DNA of 64,000 nucleotides from Lachnospiraceae bacterium (GTDB lineage: Bacteria; Bacillota; Clostridia; Lachnospirales; Lachnospiraceae), in the NCBI GenBank assembly GCA_019421365.1, contig JAHZFJ010000018.1:19659-83658 (forward strand), in the 5' to 3' direction. The notes under the pieces are model-generated. The model had not been told where the DNA came from and did not search any database. It saw only the letters and a program-made list of their open reading frames with translations. Made by a program: the position numbers and the translations under genes. Position 1 is the first letter of the stretch. The number at the start of each line of letters is the position of its first letter. Shown piece after piece: positions 44,006-52,676 of the stretch.

Positions 44006-44821
44006 TTACTTTAAGATAACTCTTTCTCCATGTTTTCCAACCCAAGCCTTTAAATGTGGATATTTAACCCTAAGATAACTTGTAAATAATTCTGGATTCT
44101 CACTATTTCCCGGAAACATCTCATAATGCCCTGGAACTACAAGATCCGGTTCTATATAACCCGCCAAATCCGTAGCTTCCTGATAGGTCATATTTCCAAT
44201 AATATTGTTTTCTAATCGTTTTGCATCTCTACCGTTAATGGGTAGAAAGATTGCATTAAAATGACCATTTACCCTTAATTTTTCATATAACTCTGGATAA
44301 ATACAGGTATCGTCTGCATGATAGATCTTTACCCCATTTCCCTCAATTATATATCCTAAACAAGGATATTCACCTGTTCTTTTATCTTGATTTAATGCTT
44401 CATGTGCTGAAGCAATTCCACTAATGGAAATTCCACTTAGATTAACACATACTCCATCATTCATACCAATAAATCGATCTTCTTCTATCTCTAAATCATT
44501 AGCTAAAGAGGGAAGGGTAATACTTGGTGTAATAAATTTAGCATTTGGTGAACTTATAGACATCTGATTCCACGATGATCGATCAATATGATCAATGTGG
44601 TCATGAGTACCTAATATAATATCTGCATTTCTTACCGCACTTGGTTTTAATAATGTAGGTATACTCCTTTCATTACTATCTTCCAAATATGCATCAATAT
44701 AGAGAATCGTCTGATCTATCTTTATAGCATATCCCATCTGACCAAGCCACCAAAAAGCTAATTCTCCATAGCCTAGCTTACATTCATTTATATCATTAAT
44801 TAATTCTGTTCCTATTTTCAT
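44006..44821 (-). CDS. Metallo-beta-lactamase-fold hydrolase (UlaG-like)
   Basis: 271 residues. The MBL metal motif THDHIDHID (HxHxDH) at about residues 74-82, with later ligands His in IASAHEA, Asp in YHADDTCIY and His in VVPGHYEMFPGN. N-terminal LAFWWLGQMGYAIKIDQTIL is typical of the UlaG/L-ascorbate-6-phosphate lactonase-like group. Cytoplasmic. The natural substrate cannot be assigned. AAGAAGG site before the ATG. Confidence 0.85.
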   Translation of the reverse strand: MKIGTELINDINECKLGYGELAFWWLGQMGYAIKIDQTILYIDAYLEDSNERSIPTLLKPSAVRNADIILGTHDHIDHIDRSSWNQMSISSPNAKFITPSITLPSLANDLEIEEDRFIGMNDGVCVNLSGISISGIASAHEALNQDKRTGEYPCLGYIIEGNGVKIYHADDTCIYPELYEKLRVNGHFNAIFLPINGRDAKRLENNIIGNMTYQEATDLAGYIEPDLVVPGHYEMFPGNSENPELFTSYLRVKYPHLKAWVGKHGERVILK

Positions 44822-44970
44822 ATGCTACCTTCTTCTCTAAATTATTCTTTCATAAACTATTTATTTAGTCCTTATAGATTAAGATATTTTAATACATGTA
44901 TTTACTTTAAGCAACAGAACACCTAATATTTAGTATATAAATTGCTATAGTTGTATCCGCATACACTATC

Positions 44971-45010
44971 AAAAAACTGCTCTGTATTATTTCCTACAAA
45001 GCAGTTTTTT
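44971..45010. terminator. Terminator after the GH127 gene
   Basis: Stem AAAAAACTGCTCTGTA / TACAAAGCAGTTTTTT, 15 bp after the GH127 stop on the minus strand, T-run on both strands. Confidence 0.85.
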
Positions 45011-45024
45011 GACTGTACTCTATA

Positions 45025-48000
45025 CTATTTCACTTCTCGTATTATTATGTATGTCATATTAATTGCTAGATTTCGATCTCCTACCCCTCTAACATTTACA
45101 GTAAGAACACCATTGGTTACCGTGACATTTGCAGTTACTACTGGTTGGTCCTTTACTTCGTTATTCTCAGCAATCACAACCTCGTTTTCTTTCCCTAGAT
45201 TTGCATAAATGGATGGACTTGCTGAACATCCCCATGGATCACAGAATCCAACTTCTACCTCATATGTTCCATTCTCCAATTCAAATGCGTAATCAAGGTA
45301 TCGTGTTTCTACGCCGCTCTCGAACTGATTCTTTGTATAGCGGTTTGTTTCAGTTTTCGGATAACCATCCTCTGTTATAAATTCATAACTCCAAGTGTTC
45401 GCGGTAAATACTGCTGTACTTTTTGCGCTGCCACCTTGTGTATCTTCTGGTTCATCTACTATTCCCCAAGAGTAACCCGTTAACGAATCCACCTGATATA
45501 CTTGGTCTGTTACACTGTTATGTGTTCCAAAACTATCCCCCTCTGATACCGTTGTAACACCTACATCTCCACAATCTACAAAGTAAACAATACTAGAATC
45601 ATCTGCGAGAGAACGATAGGTATACAAGAAATTACAAACAGCTGCAGAGTCTTCATTCACAGCCCCCTGAAATGTAATTGGTAAAATACTCTTTTTTCCT
45701 TCGTCTGTTGTGATTGTTTTCATTTTTTGTGAGATAACGTCTTCTGGAATTACCACTGTAATATCATAATATTCCTCTTCTCCGGAATAATCTAACAGTA
45801 ATTGTTGTATCACCACTTCGCTACCATCTAATTCTCCTGCTGCGATGTATAGACTTTTTCCGTTATCTGATTTTTTAAGTGTTGCCTTAAGATAAGTTGG
45901 TCCTTCCTCTGTTACAATCATATGATAAGTAAAATATCCTCCTGCTTTTGCAAAACGAGAAGTTCCTTCATTGGTTGATCCAACAGAGTCACTCTCAAGC
46001 ATATTGTGAAGTGCATCATTTTCATATTGACCATATCCTGGCTGTACCGTATCTAGCTTTGCTTCTAATAGTCGTTCCTTCTTCGCTGCTTCATCAACTG
46101 AATTTGCTTCTTTTTCTTCTTCTATTGTCTGGAATTCAAGATAAATTCCATAACGTTTTGTATACTGCCTATAGTGGGGTGTGAAAGTTAAAGATTGATT
46201 GGTATCCTTTAACGTAAAGGTTAAACTGTCATCTGCTTTTACAAGATGATCGTTACAATTCTTCATGAAGTCACTGACGCTATCGAATTCATCGGCTAAT
46301 GCAATACTCGTAAATGCAATATTTTTTGTAGTAGGAATCGTAACATTTACACCTGTTGTTCCAGTTGTCATGCCTTCTTCCCCAAGTTCTGCACTTAATA
46401 CAACTGGTCCATACTTGAAGGCATATACACTCTCATTATCTGGGAGGTTATAAGCTCGCACTTCCATTGGAATATGAACCTCAATAATAGTTCCATGGTT
46501 TATTGGGCCTTCTATAACAAGATAGCTATCAACCAATGTGGCATCGTATTTCGTTCCATTGATCTTTACCGTCACGTTACCTGCTGCATAATCTGGAACC
46601 CGTAATCTAAGTTCTACATCTACCGTCTGCGCTCCATCTAACGATGTAACAAGGAATTCCACATCGGATGAATTCGGTATATCTGCTTTCTGCGTTAATA
46701 ATAGATTCTTCTCCTCCCAGGTAACTTCTGAACTTACATAACGATTTATAGTAAGTACCTCATCGGTATGATAATAAATTCCATCATTTAGCTTTGTGAA
46801 ATTCTCCATTCCACTTCCAGTACAGCACCAGAAATGATCATATCTAGAACCATATACTTTAAAATATCCACTTGCCATTGGCTGAAAATACATAGTCATT
46901 CCTGTTTCTGGATTTTGAGAGGATAGTATTGCATTTATTAAGGTACTCTCGTAATAATCTGCGTATTTTACCTCTCCCGTTATTTCATATAATGCTTTTG
47001 ATAGCTTTAACATGTTGTAAGTATTACAGGTCTCACAATTACTATTTGTTCTTTCAGCATCAAGAACATAATCTTCTCCAAAATGTTCCCATTCACTGTT
47101 TCCACCTGTAATATAGGTATGTTTATTAACAACCATATCCCAAAAACTCTGTGCATACTTAAGATAACTACTCTCCGACTCACCAAGTACCTGATAGCGC
47201 TTTAGGGCACCTAAAAACTTAGGAATTGTAGTGTTCGCATGTAAATTATTTAACGCATTGTTAGTGTCAGAATCTACTTTTTCAAATAAGGTTTCTTCAT
47301 CAAACTGATGCGCAGCAAGAGCATGGGTTTCTTTGCCGGTTATCTGATATACATCATAAAGACAATCATTCATTCCACCATATTCTATACGTAGTACCGT
47401 CTGTCTAGTTAATTCACTCCATGTTTGAGTCCGGTTATATACCCAGTCTGCAAGAGATGAAACCACTATTTTTGCTGGCTCATATCCTGTTAGATTATAA
47501 GTATCTGTTAACCCCGCTATAATCTTATGCATGGTATACCAAGGTACCCAAGCTTGTGTTGAAATATTTGTTTTATTTTCTTCAACATAATCAAACTGTT
47601 GCTCCACATTGTCTGAATTTATCACGGTTGCACCAAATATAAAACCTGATTTTCCTTTTGAATGATTCTGACATTCTAATAAGCCGTCCACAATTGATGT
47701 GATTTTCTTATAAAGTGCCTCCTTATCTTCTTTTGATACTGCATCGTTAACGTAGGCCTGAGACACTGCTGTTAGATAATGTCCTAATGTATGTCCTCCA
47801 ATCAGCGAATTTTCCCAACCATCATATCGGTTTATTCCTGCCGTATCAAGCCTAGCTGTTTCACGAAAACCGGCTAAAAGACGTTCTTCGTCTAGGGATA
47901 GCAGATATGCCACTTCTAAATTAAGTGAATTCTGATAATAATCGTCAGTTACAATTACATCCTCTAAGTTAAATGCTGTCAAATTAGTAACTTTGCTTGG

Positions 48001-48174
48001 TACTACCTTCATATCCTCGTTTCCTTCCTCTTCTGCTTGCGTAACACTTTCTTTCGTTTCTGTTTGATCTAGTTCCCCTGTACTCGTATTTTTCTTACAA
48101 CCACCTATCATGAGTACTAACACTAAAAGTAAACTTCCAATACATAATTTTTTTCTACACTTCTCGTATCCCAT
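45025..48174 (-). CDS. GH127-type beta-L-arabinofuranosidase lipoprotein with C-terminal accessory domains
   Basis: 1049 residues. Lipoprotein signal ending IGGC (Cys26). The catalytic (alpha/alpha)6 domain (about 60-600) includes NSLIGGHTLGHYLTAVSQAY and QAWVPWYTMHKIIAGL. The zinc/thiolate site is intact: CETC (Glu381, Cys383) and WCCTGSG (Cys450, Cys451), matching Glu338, Cys340, Cys417 and Cys418 of the HypBA1 enzyme, where Cys417 is the nucleophile. C-terminal beta domains follow, the last malectin-like (YAFELENGTYEVEVGFCDPW). It would release L-arabinofuranose from plant glycans at the cell surface. Divergent from an AraC-type regulator. Confidence 0.88.
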   Translation of the reverse strand: MGYEKCRKKLCIGSLLLVLVLMIGGCKKNTSTGELDQTETKESVTQAEEEGNEDMKVVPSKVTNLTAFNLEDVIVTDDYYQNSLNLEVAYLLSLDEERLLAGFRETARLDTAGINRYDGWENSLIGGHTLGHYLTAVSQAYVNDAVSKEDKEALYKKITSIVDGLLECQNHSKGKSGFIFGATVINSDNVEQQFDYVEENKTNISTQAWVPWYTMHKIIAGLTDTYNLTGYEPAKIVVSSLADWVYNRTQTWSELTRQTVLRIEYGGMNDCLYDVYQITGKETHALAAHQFDEETLFEKVDSDTNNALNNLHANTTIPKFLGALKRYQVLGESESSYLKYAQSFWDMVVNKHTYITGGNSEWEHFGEDYVLDAERTNSNCETCNTYNMLKLSKALYEITGEVKYADYYESTLINAILSSQNPETGMTMYFQPMASGYFKVYGSRYDHFWCCTGSGMENFTKLNDGIYYHTDEVLTINRYVSSEVTWEEKNLLLTQKADIPNSSDVEFLVTSLDGAQTVDVELRLRVPDYAAGNVTVKINGTKYDATLVDSYLVIEGPINHGTIIEVHIPMEVRAYNLPDNESVYAFKYGPVVLSAELGEEGMTTGTTGVNVTIPTTKNIAFTSIALADEFDSVSDFMKNCNDHLVKADDSLTFTLKDTNQSLTFTPHYRQYTKRYGIYLEFQTIEEEKEANSVDEAAKKERLLEAKLDTVQPGYGQYENDALHNMLESDSVGSTNEGTSRFAKAGGYFTYHMIVTEEGPTYLKATLKKSDNGKSLYIAAGELDGSEVVIQQLLLDYSGEEEYYDITVVIPEDVISQKMKTITTDEGKKSILPITFQGAVNEDSAAVCNFLYTYRSLADDSSIVYFVDCGDVGVTTVSEGDSFGTHNSVTDQVYQVDSLTGYSWGIVDEPEDTQGGSAKSTAVFTANTWSYEFITEDGYPKTETNRYTKNQFESGVETRYLDYAFELENGTYEVEVGFCDPWGCSASPSIYANLGKENEVVIAENNEVKDQPVVTANVTVTNGVLTVNVRGVGDRNLAINMTYIIIREVK

Positions 48175-48241
48175 AGCTTAGATTCTCCTTTGATTGCAAT
48201 AACCTGTGCACTTATTATTGCCTTCTTTTTTAGAGTCTCCT

Positions 48242-48272
48242 ACTGTACAGTATGGTTTAACCATGCTATAAT
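48242..48272 (+). promoter_or_regulatory. Divergent control region of GH127 and AraC genes
   Basis: ACTGTACAGT (48242-48251) and ATGGTTTAACCAT (48252-48264) are adjacent short palindromes. TGTACA-17 bp-TATAAT (48267-48272) gives a plausible plus-strand promoter for the regulator gene. Operator role is inference. Confidence 0.45.
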
Positions 48273-48333
48273 TTTATCATTATAAATGCTGACATTAAAT
48301 ATCAAATAGTACGAAAGGGTTTGAAAAAGTCCG

Positions 48334-49170
48334 ATGAAAACATTTTCTTTTAACACTACACACCCTTTATGTTTTCACTGGGTGGGTAAGTTCCAATCAC
48401 CAAATGAAAACTGGAAACACCTCTCACGGTATTTAACCGATTATGAGTTATTTATTGTCACTGAGGGAACACTTTATATTGCAGATTCCAACCACCACTA
48501 TGAATTAAAAGAGAAAGAATACCTAATCATGCCTCCAAACACCAAGCAATTTGGGTATAAATCATCAAATTGCACCTTTTACTGGTTGCATTTTCAAGAA
48601 TCCCCTTTTCTAGAATCTAACCAAGCAGAAAAAGACAGTTCTCTATCTTTGTCTAAAAAAGCTTATCTGCCTCATATGGAACGTCTTATTATCTTATTAA
48701 AACAATTACAAGATTCTGAACGAAGATATCATAACAAAGAATACAATTATTATTTAACTACTAGTATCCTTTATGAAATTGATTGCCAATTAAAATCCCC
48801 TATTGACAATCAACAGGTCGTACATGGAAAGATCCAACTTTTTACTGATATTACCGATTACATCTCATTAAATATCGAGCTCCCAATGAAAGTAGAGGAT
48901 GTAGCTGCTAATTTTGGTTACAGCACCAAATACTTATCTTCTTTCTTTCAAAAATCATGCGGTACCAGTATGAAAACTTACATATTAAATACTAAAATGG
49001 ACGTAGCAAAAGCAATGCTAACTGATACAAATCTTACTATTTCACAGATTGCATATAACATTGGATTTACGAATAGTCATAATTTTTCCACCTGTTTTAA
49101 AAAAATAGTGGGTTTAACTCCATCTGATTACAGAGATGGATATGCTAAACGGATACTGTTTCACCAATAA
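48334..49170 (+). CDS. AraC-family transcriptional regulator
   Basis: 278 residues. N-terminal cupin-like sensing domain (about 1-150, e.g. YELFIVTEGTLYIAD and EYLIMPPNTKQFGY); C-terminal double HTH (about 175-272) with VEDVAANFGYSTKYLSSFFQ and ISQIAYNIGFTNSHNFSTCF, GLTPSDYR. It probably activates the divergent GH127 arabinofuranosidase gene in response to a sugar. Confidence 0.9.
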   Translation: MKTFSFNTTHPLCFHWVGKFQSPNENWKHLSRYLTDYELFIVTEGTLYIADSNHHYELKEKEYLIMPPNTKQFGYKSSNCTFYWLHFQESPFLESNQAEKDSSLSLSKKAYLPHMERLIILLKQLQDSERRYHNKEYNYYLTTSILYEIDCQLKSPIDNQQVVHGKIQLFTDITDYISLNIELPMKVEDVAANFGYSTKYLSSFFQKSCGTSMKTYILNTKMDVAKAMLTDTNLTISQIAYNIGFTNSHNFSTCFKKIVGLTPSDYRDGYAKRILFHQ

Positions 49171-49192
49171 AGAAAAGTGTACCCCAAAATTA

Positions 49193-49870
49193 TTATTCTC
49201 TACAAAGACCAAAATGCTTTGCTAAAGCTTCTAGCATTTCTTCTAGTGTATCAGTTTCAAAATCAGAACGTGTGTATGTAAAAAAACCTGTATTTTCCCA
49301 GTCAATTTCAATAGGTGGATGATACAACGCCCACGAATTGAAGTTTTTAAGTGTTGCATCAGGATCGCTGCACAACTTAATTTGTTCCATCATAAAATTT
49401 TTATCTGAATCATCACGATCAAAAAAACGTGTGGCACATATATCAGATGGATCACAAATCATAATTGCCACATTGTTATAATCTGATATTACACGTAATA
49501 CATCCGGCGGAATATTGGTATCAACTATTACCTTCATTCCACTCGCAGCTAATCTTAATAACTCAAGTATTTCTATTTCAATGCATTCCTGTGATACGTT
49601 ATTTGTCCAATTCCAATGCTCTTCTGGTGTCATATTTAACCACTCTTCCCAACCACTCATTGTATCAAAATAACATAAGCCAGGTTGTTTCCATCTTGAC
49701 AGCTTCTCTCGTGGAAATACATCATGATAATTTTCGCCACAAAATATCATATCATACCGCTCTGAAAGCAACTTAACCATTGTTGATTTTCCAGCATAAC
49801 TGTGTCCATTAATAAAATAAACATTACGTAAATAATGCTTAATAATATTGTCATTAATCTGTATTTTCAT
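49193..49870 (-). CDS. P-loop kinase-like protein
   Basis: 225 residues. Walker A INGHSYAGKSTMVKLLS at about 20-36; a Walker B-like VIVDTNIPP near 110; FFDRDDSDKNFM resembles a lid or substrate segment. This is the layout of small-molecule or nucleoside kinases (AAA_33/Zeta-like). Substrate unknown. GGGGGA site before the ATG. Stand-alone gene convergent with the AraC gene. Confidence 0.75.
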   Translation of the reverse strand: MKIQINDNIIKHYLRNVYFINGHSYAGKSTMVKLLSERYDMIFCGENYHDVFPREKLSRWKQPGLCYFDTMSGWEEWLNMTPEEHWNWTNNVSQECIEIEILELLRLAASGMKVIVDTNIPPDVLRVISDYNNVAIMICDPSDICATRFFDRDDSDKNFMMEQIKLCSDPDATLKNFNSWALYHPPIEIDWENTGFFTYTRSDFETDTLEEMLEALAKHFGLCRE

Positions 49871-50395
49871 AATTGTCCCCCTCTAAACTTTAGTTCTATA
49901 AATAGTGTGTTCATATTTCAATATTTCTTTTTCAAGCTGTTCTTTAAAAAATACATCCATAAAATTTAAAGGTTAATCAAAAAATAGTATGCCATTTTCT
50001 TCTGGAAGAGTTCTCACAATTCTTAATTAAAATTATTTTTTCACCTTTACATAAATTATATATCAATAATTTAAAAGTTCCTTCCTTTTGGGTAGTCAAT
50101 ATATGTTTTAGTAACCTTACCAGATAGATCTGATTTTCAAGGTATGCGTGAGGCTGAAATGGACACAAAACTCAGTTATTTCAAGTATTTAATTGACTTT
50201 ACCTAAAAAATAAATTAGTATACATAATGTCTTTTTTTATAGACTAAAAATCTAATTCGCTCCAAATAATATACTAGAATTATATTATTCTTCCATAATA
50301 TAATTCTGCAAATAGAATCCCATACAATTATAAACTACTTTTAAATATTAAATTTCAAGTTACTAATGACAATTTTCGTTTTAGGAGGACTATAA
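49871..50395. other. Intergenic region upstream of gltS
   Basis: About 525 bp. One candidate promoter is noted below. The remainder contains minus-strand frames full of stop codons that could be old coding sequence, but I recognise nothing in it. Confidence 0.5.
50193..50221 (+). promoter_or_regulatory. Candidate gltS promoter
   Basis: TTGACT at 50193-50198, 17-bp spacer, TAGTAT at 50216-50221, implying a leader of about 170 nt before gltS. Confidence 0.4.
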
Positions 50396-51619
50396 ATGAT
50401 CATTCAATTTAACATGATTCAATCCATAGGTGTAGCCGTTGTTTTCCTTTTAATTGGAAGGGCAATCAAAAACACTATTCCTTTATTTTCAAGATATGCA
50501 ATACCATCACCAGTTATTGGTGGGTTGATATTTTCAATTATTCATCTAATACTCAGACAAAACAACATTGCTTATTTCGAATTTGATGCAACACTACAAA
50601 CCTTCTTCCAAACTATGTTTTTTTGTACTGTTGGTTTTAATGCAAGTTTTAAGATGCTTAAAATCGGAGGTAAGAAAATATTCATTTTCCTCCTTATTTC
50701 AACAGTCTTAGCTATCCTTCAAAATGTATTAGCTGTTGGTCTTTCAGGTGTCTTAGGAATTAGCCCACTTGTAGCACTCCTTACAGCTTCCCCTTCTTTA
50801 ACTGGTGGTCACGGTACAGCTGCTGCTGTCGCACCTAGTATTGAAGTACTTGGACATCCCGAAGCTCTAACAATTGCTTTAACAGCTGCAACATTTGGAC
50901 TAATTGCAGGTTCTTTAATTGGTAGTCCAATGGCCAATCACCTGATACGTAAGAATAATCTTGTGAATAAGAAAAAGACTCAGTCTACTGATGAGGATAA
51001 TTTTGATTTATCCATTGTAGAACATAAGAAGACTACACTCAATACAAATAGAATTAATATGGCTTTTTTTCAAATATTACTAGCTATGGCTCTTGGAACT
51101 TATTTAACAGATGTGTTAAATACACTCATTGGAAGGTGGTATGAGGGTGTAACTTTTCCTTCCTATATAGGCGCAATGCTTATAGCTGCTCTTATAAGAA
51201 ATATTTCCGACTGCACTACTCTTTTCCACAATCCGAAAGAAGAAATTGAAGTAGTAGGAGAAGTTTCATTAAATCTATTCCTTGGAATGGCACTTATCAC
51301 TTTAAAGCTTTGGCATTTAATAGACTTAGCATTACCAATGCTAATCTTACTTTTAGCTCAATGTTTAATGATGTACATGTATGGTGTCTTTGTATCTTAT
51401 CGATTCATGGGTAAGAATTACGACTCAGCCGTTATGGTGGCAGGTCTAACCGGATTTGGAATGGGATCCACATCAAATGCTATGGCAAATATGAACGCAG
51501 TTACTGAAAAATATGGATATTCAAAAACAGCGTTCTTTATTGTACCAATCGTAGGCTCATTATTCATAGACTTTATAAATATTGGAATTATCTATGCATT
51601 TATCGGTTTCCTTACTTAG
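50396..51619 (+). CDS. gltS: Sodium/glutamate symporter
   Basis: 407 residues, about 11 membrane helices in two inverted halves. ESS-family signatures are IPSPVIGGLIFSI, LTASPSLTGGHGTAAAVAP and VAGLTGFGMGSTSNAMANMN, the reentrant loops that form the glutamate site. It imports glutamate with sodium. TAGGAGG site; monocistronic with its own terminator. Confidence 0.92.
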   Translation: MIIQFNMIQSIGVAVVFLLIGRAIKNTIPLFSRYAIPSPVIGGLIFSIIHLILRQNNIAYFEFDATLQTFFQTMFFCTVGFNASFKMLKIGGKKIFIFLLISTVLAILQNVLAVGLSGVLGISPLVALLTASPSLTGGHGTAAAVAPSIEVLGHPEALTIALTAATFGLIAGSLIGSPMANHLIRKNNLVNKKKTQSTDEDNFDLSIVEHKKTTLNTNRINMAFFQILLAMALGTYLTDVLNTLIGRWYEGVTFPSYIGAMLIAALIRNISDCTTLFHNPKEEIEVVGEVSLNLFLGMALITLKLWHLIDLALPMLILLLAQCLMMYMYGVFVSYRFMGKNYDSAVMVAGLTGFGMGSTSNAMANMNAVTEKYGYSKTAFFIVPIVGSLFIDFINIGIIYAFIGFLT

Positions 51620-51673
51620 ATATATACCAAAATAATCTGATGTGAAAATCATTCAATCTGTTACACTGATTTT

Positions 51674-51705
51674 AAAAGAGCAGGTCTTTTTAGATCTGCT
51701 TTTTT
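51674..51705 (+). terminator. Terminator after gltS
   Basis: Stem AAAAGAGCAGGTCT / AGATCTGCTTTTTT, one mismatch, T-run at the end. Confidence 0.85.
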
Positions 51706-51843
51706 AAATTTGCTGTCATTGAAATTCTCCCTTTCTACTTTTATTTTCTATACTATGTATTTGTTTTCACCTCTTTCCTAAATTGTTAGGGGTAAACTTA
51801 GTATAAAAGAATCCCCAAAGGAAGATTCAAGTGGGTAATGCTA

Positions 51844-52446
51844 TTATAGCTTCAGCCACAAAGCAGGACGAATGCCACCTGTACATTTTCCATCGCTGAT
51901 GTTGCCTTTCAATATGTTGTTTCCCTGAATACCAATACCACCGTCAGTTCCCCAGATGTACGCGGCTTTTATATTAACGCGTCCGGGAGACCGAAGCCAC
52001 CACCACCAACACCATTCTGAACCCTGAAGTCTTGCTAATCGATTATTGTTGTTTTCATCTTTTCTTTCAAACCAATATCTTTGATTTTTTCCTTTGTTGT
52101 ACAATTTAAAAGTGCTATCTCCAAAATATTTGCACACTTCATCAAGACTTAGTAAAAATATACTGTCATGCGTATCTGCTCCGCCATATGTACCATACCA
52201 CTGATTATTAGGATTTTTATTTAACACCGGAATTATTCTTGATTTGTTAACTGTAGAGAAAGTGTCATAAAATTCCCCATTAAGATATTTTCGTAACGAG
52301 CAATCACCCCATGTTATATCTTTATAAGCATCATGGTAAGGACGTTGCTCTATAATACATTCGGTTATAATTAAAGCCCTATCGTTTTTGATATCAAGTA
52401 CTCGCCAATCGTAACTGCCAAATACTATTTTATCTCCTACCTGCAT
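51844..52446 (-). CDS. DUF6273-domain protein
   Basis: 200 residues from the ATG at 52446, preceded by GGAGGAGGT; earlier starts overlap no site. DUF6273 signatures: VGDKIVFGSYDWRVLDI, DITWGDCSLRKYLNGEFYDT, and WWWWLRSPG near 150, ending GGIRPALWL. This fold resembles phage tail/FGE-like lectin domains and is found in variable or surface proteins; no signal peptide is present here. Function unknown. Confidence 0.82.
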   Translation of the reverse strand: MQVGDKIVFGSYDWRVLDIKNDRALIITECIIEQRPYHDAYKDITWGDCSLRKYLNGEFYDTFSTVNKSRIIPVLNKNPNNQWYGTYGGADTHDSIFLLSLDEVCKYFGDSTFKLYNKGKNQRYWFERKDENNNNRLARLQGSEWCWWWWLRSPGRVNIKAAYIWGTDGGIGIQGNNILKGNISDGKCTGGIRPALWLKL

Positions 52447-52617
52447 GTTTACCTCCTCCGCCAATATAAATAATCTTTTTTTCAGTATAACATATAAATT
52501 AGATAAAATTCGTAATTTATGTAACAAAATATTATTTTATTCATAATACTGGTGATTTATTTGCAGTACAAAACTTATGCGATGAGGTAAATATGAAAAA
52601 AGTCTTAACAAAATAAT

Positions 52618-52645
52618 AGGACGGGTTTCCAAAGAAACCCGCCCT
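52618..52645 (-). terminator. Terminator after the flavoprotein gene
   Basis: GC-rich stem AGGACGGGTTTCC / GAAACCCGCCCT (one bulge) followed on the minus strand by ATTATTTT. Confidence 0.8.
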
Positions 52646-52676
52646 GCTATTTGGCAAAGAGCCCTAATGCATTATA

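Noticed and set aside
49977..50168. 63-codon minus-strand frame upstream of gltS
   Set aside because: No ribosome-binding site, no family, and neighbouring frames are full of stops.
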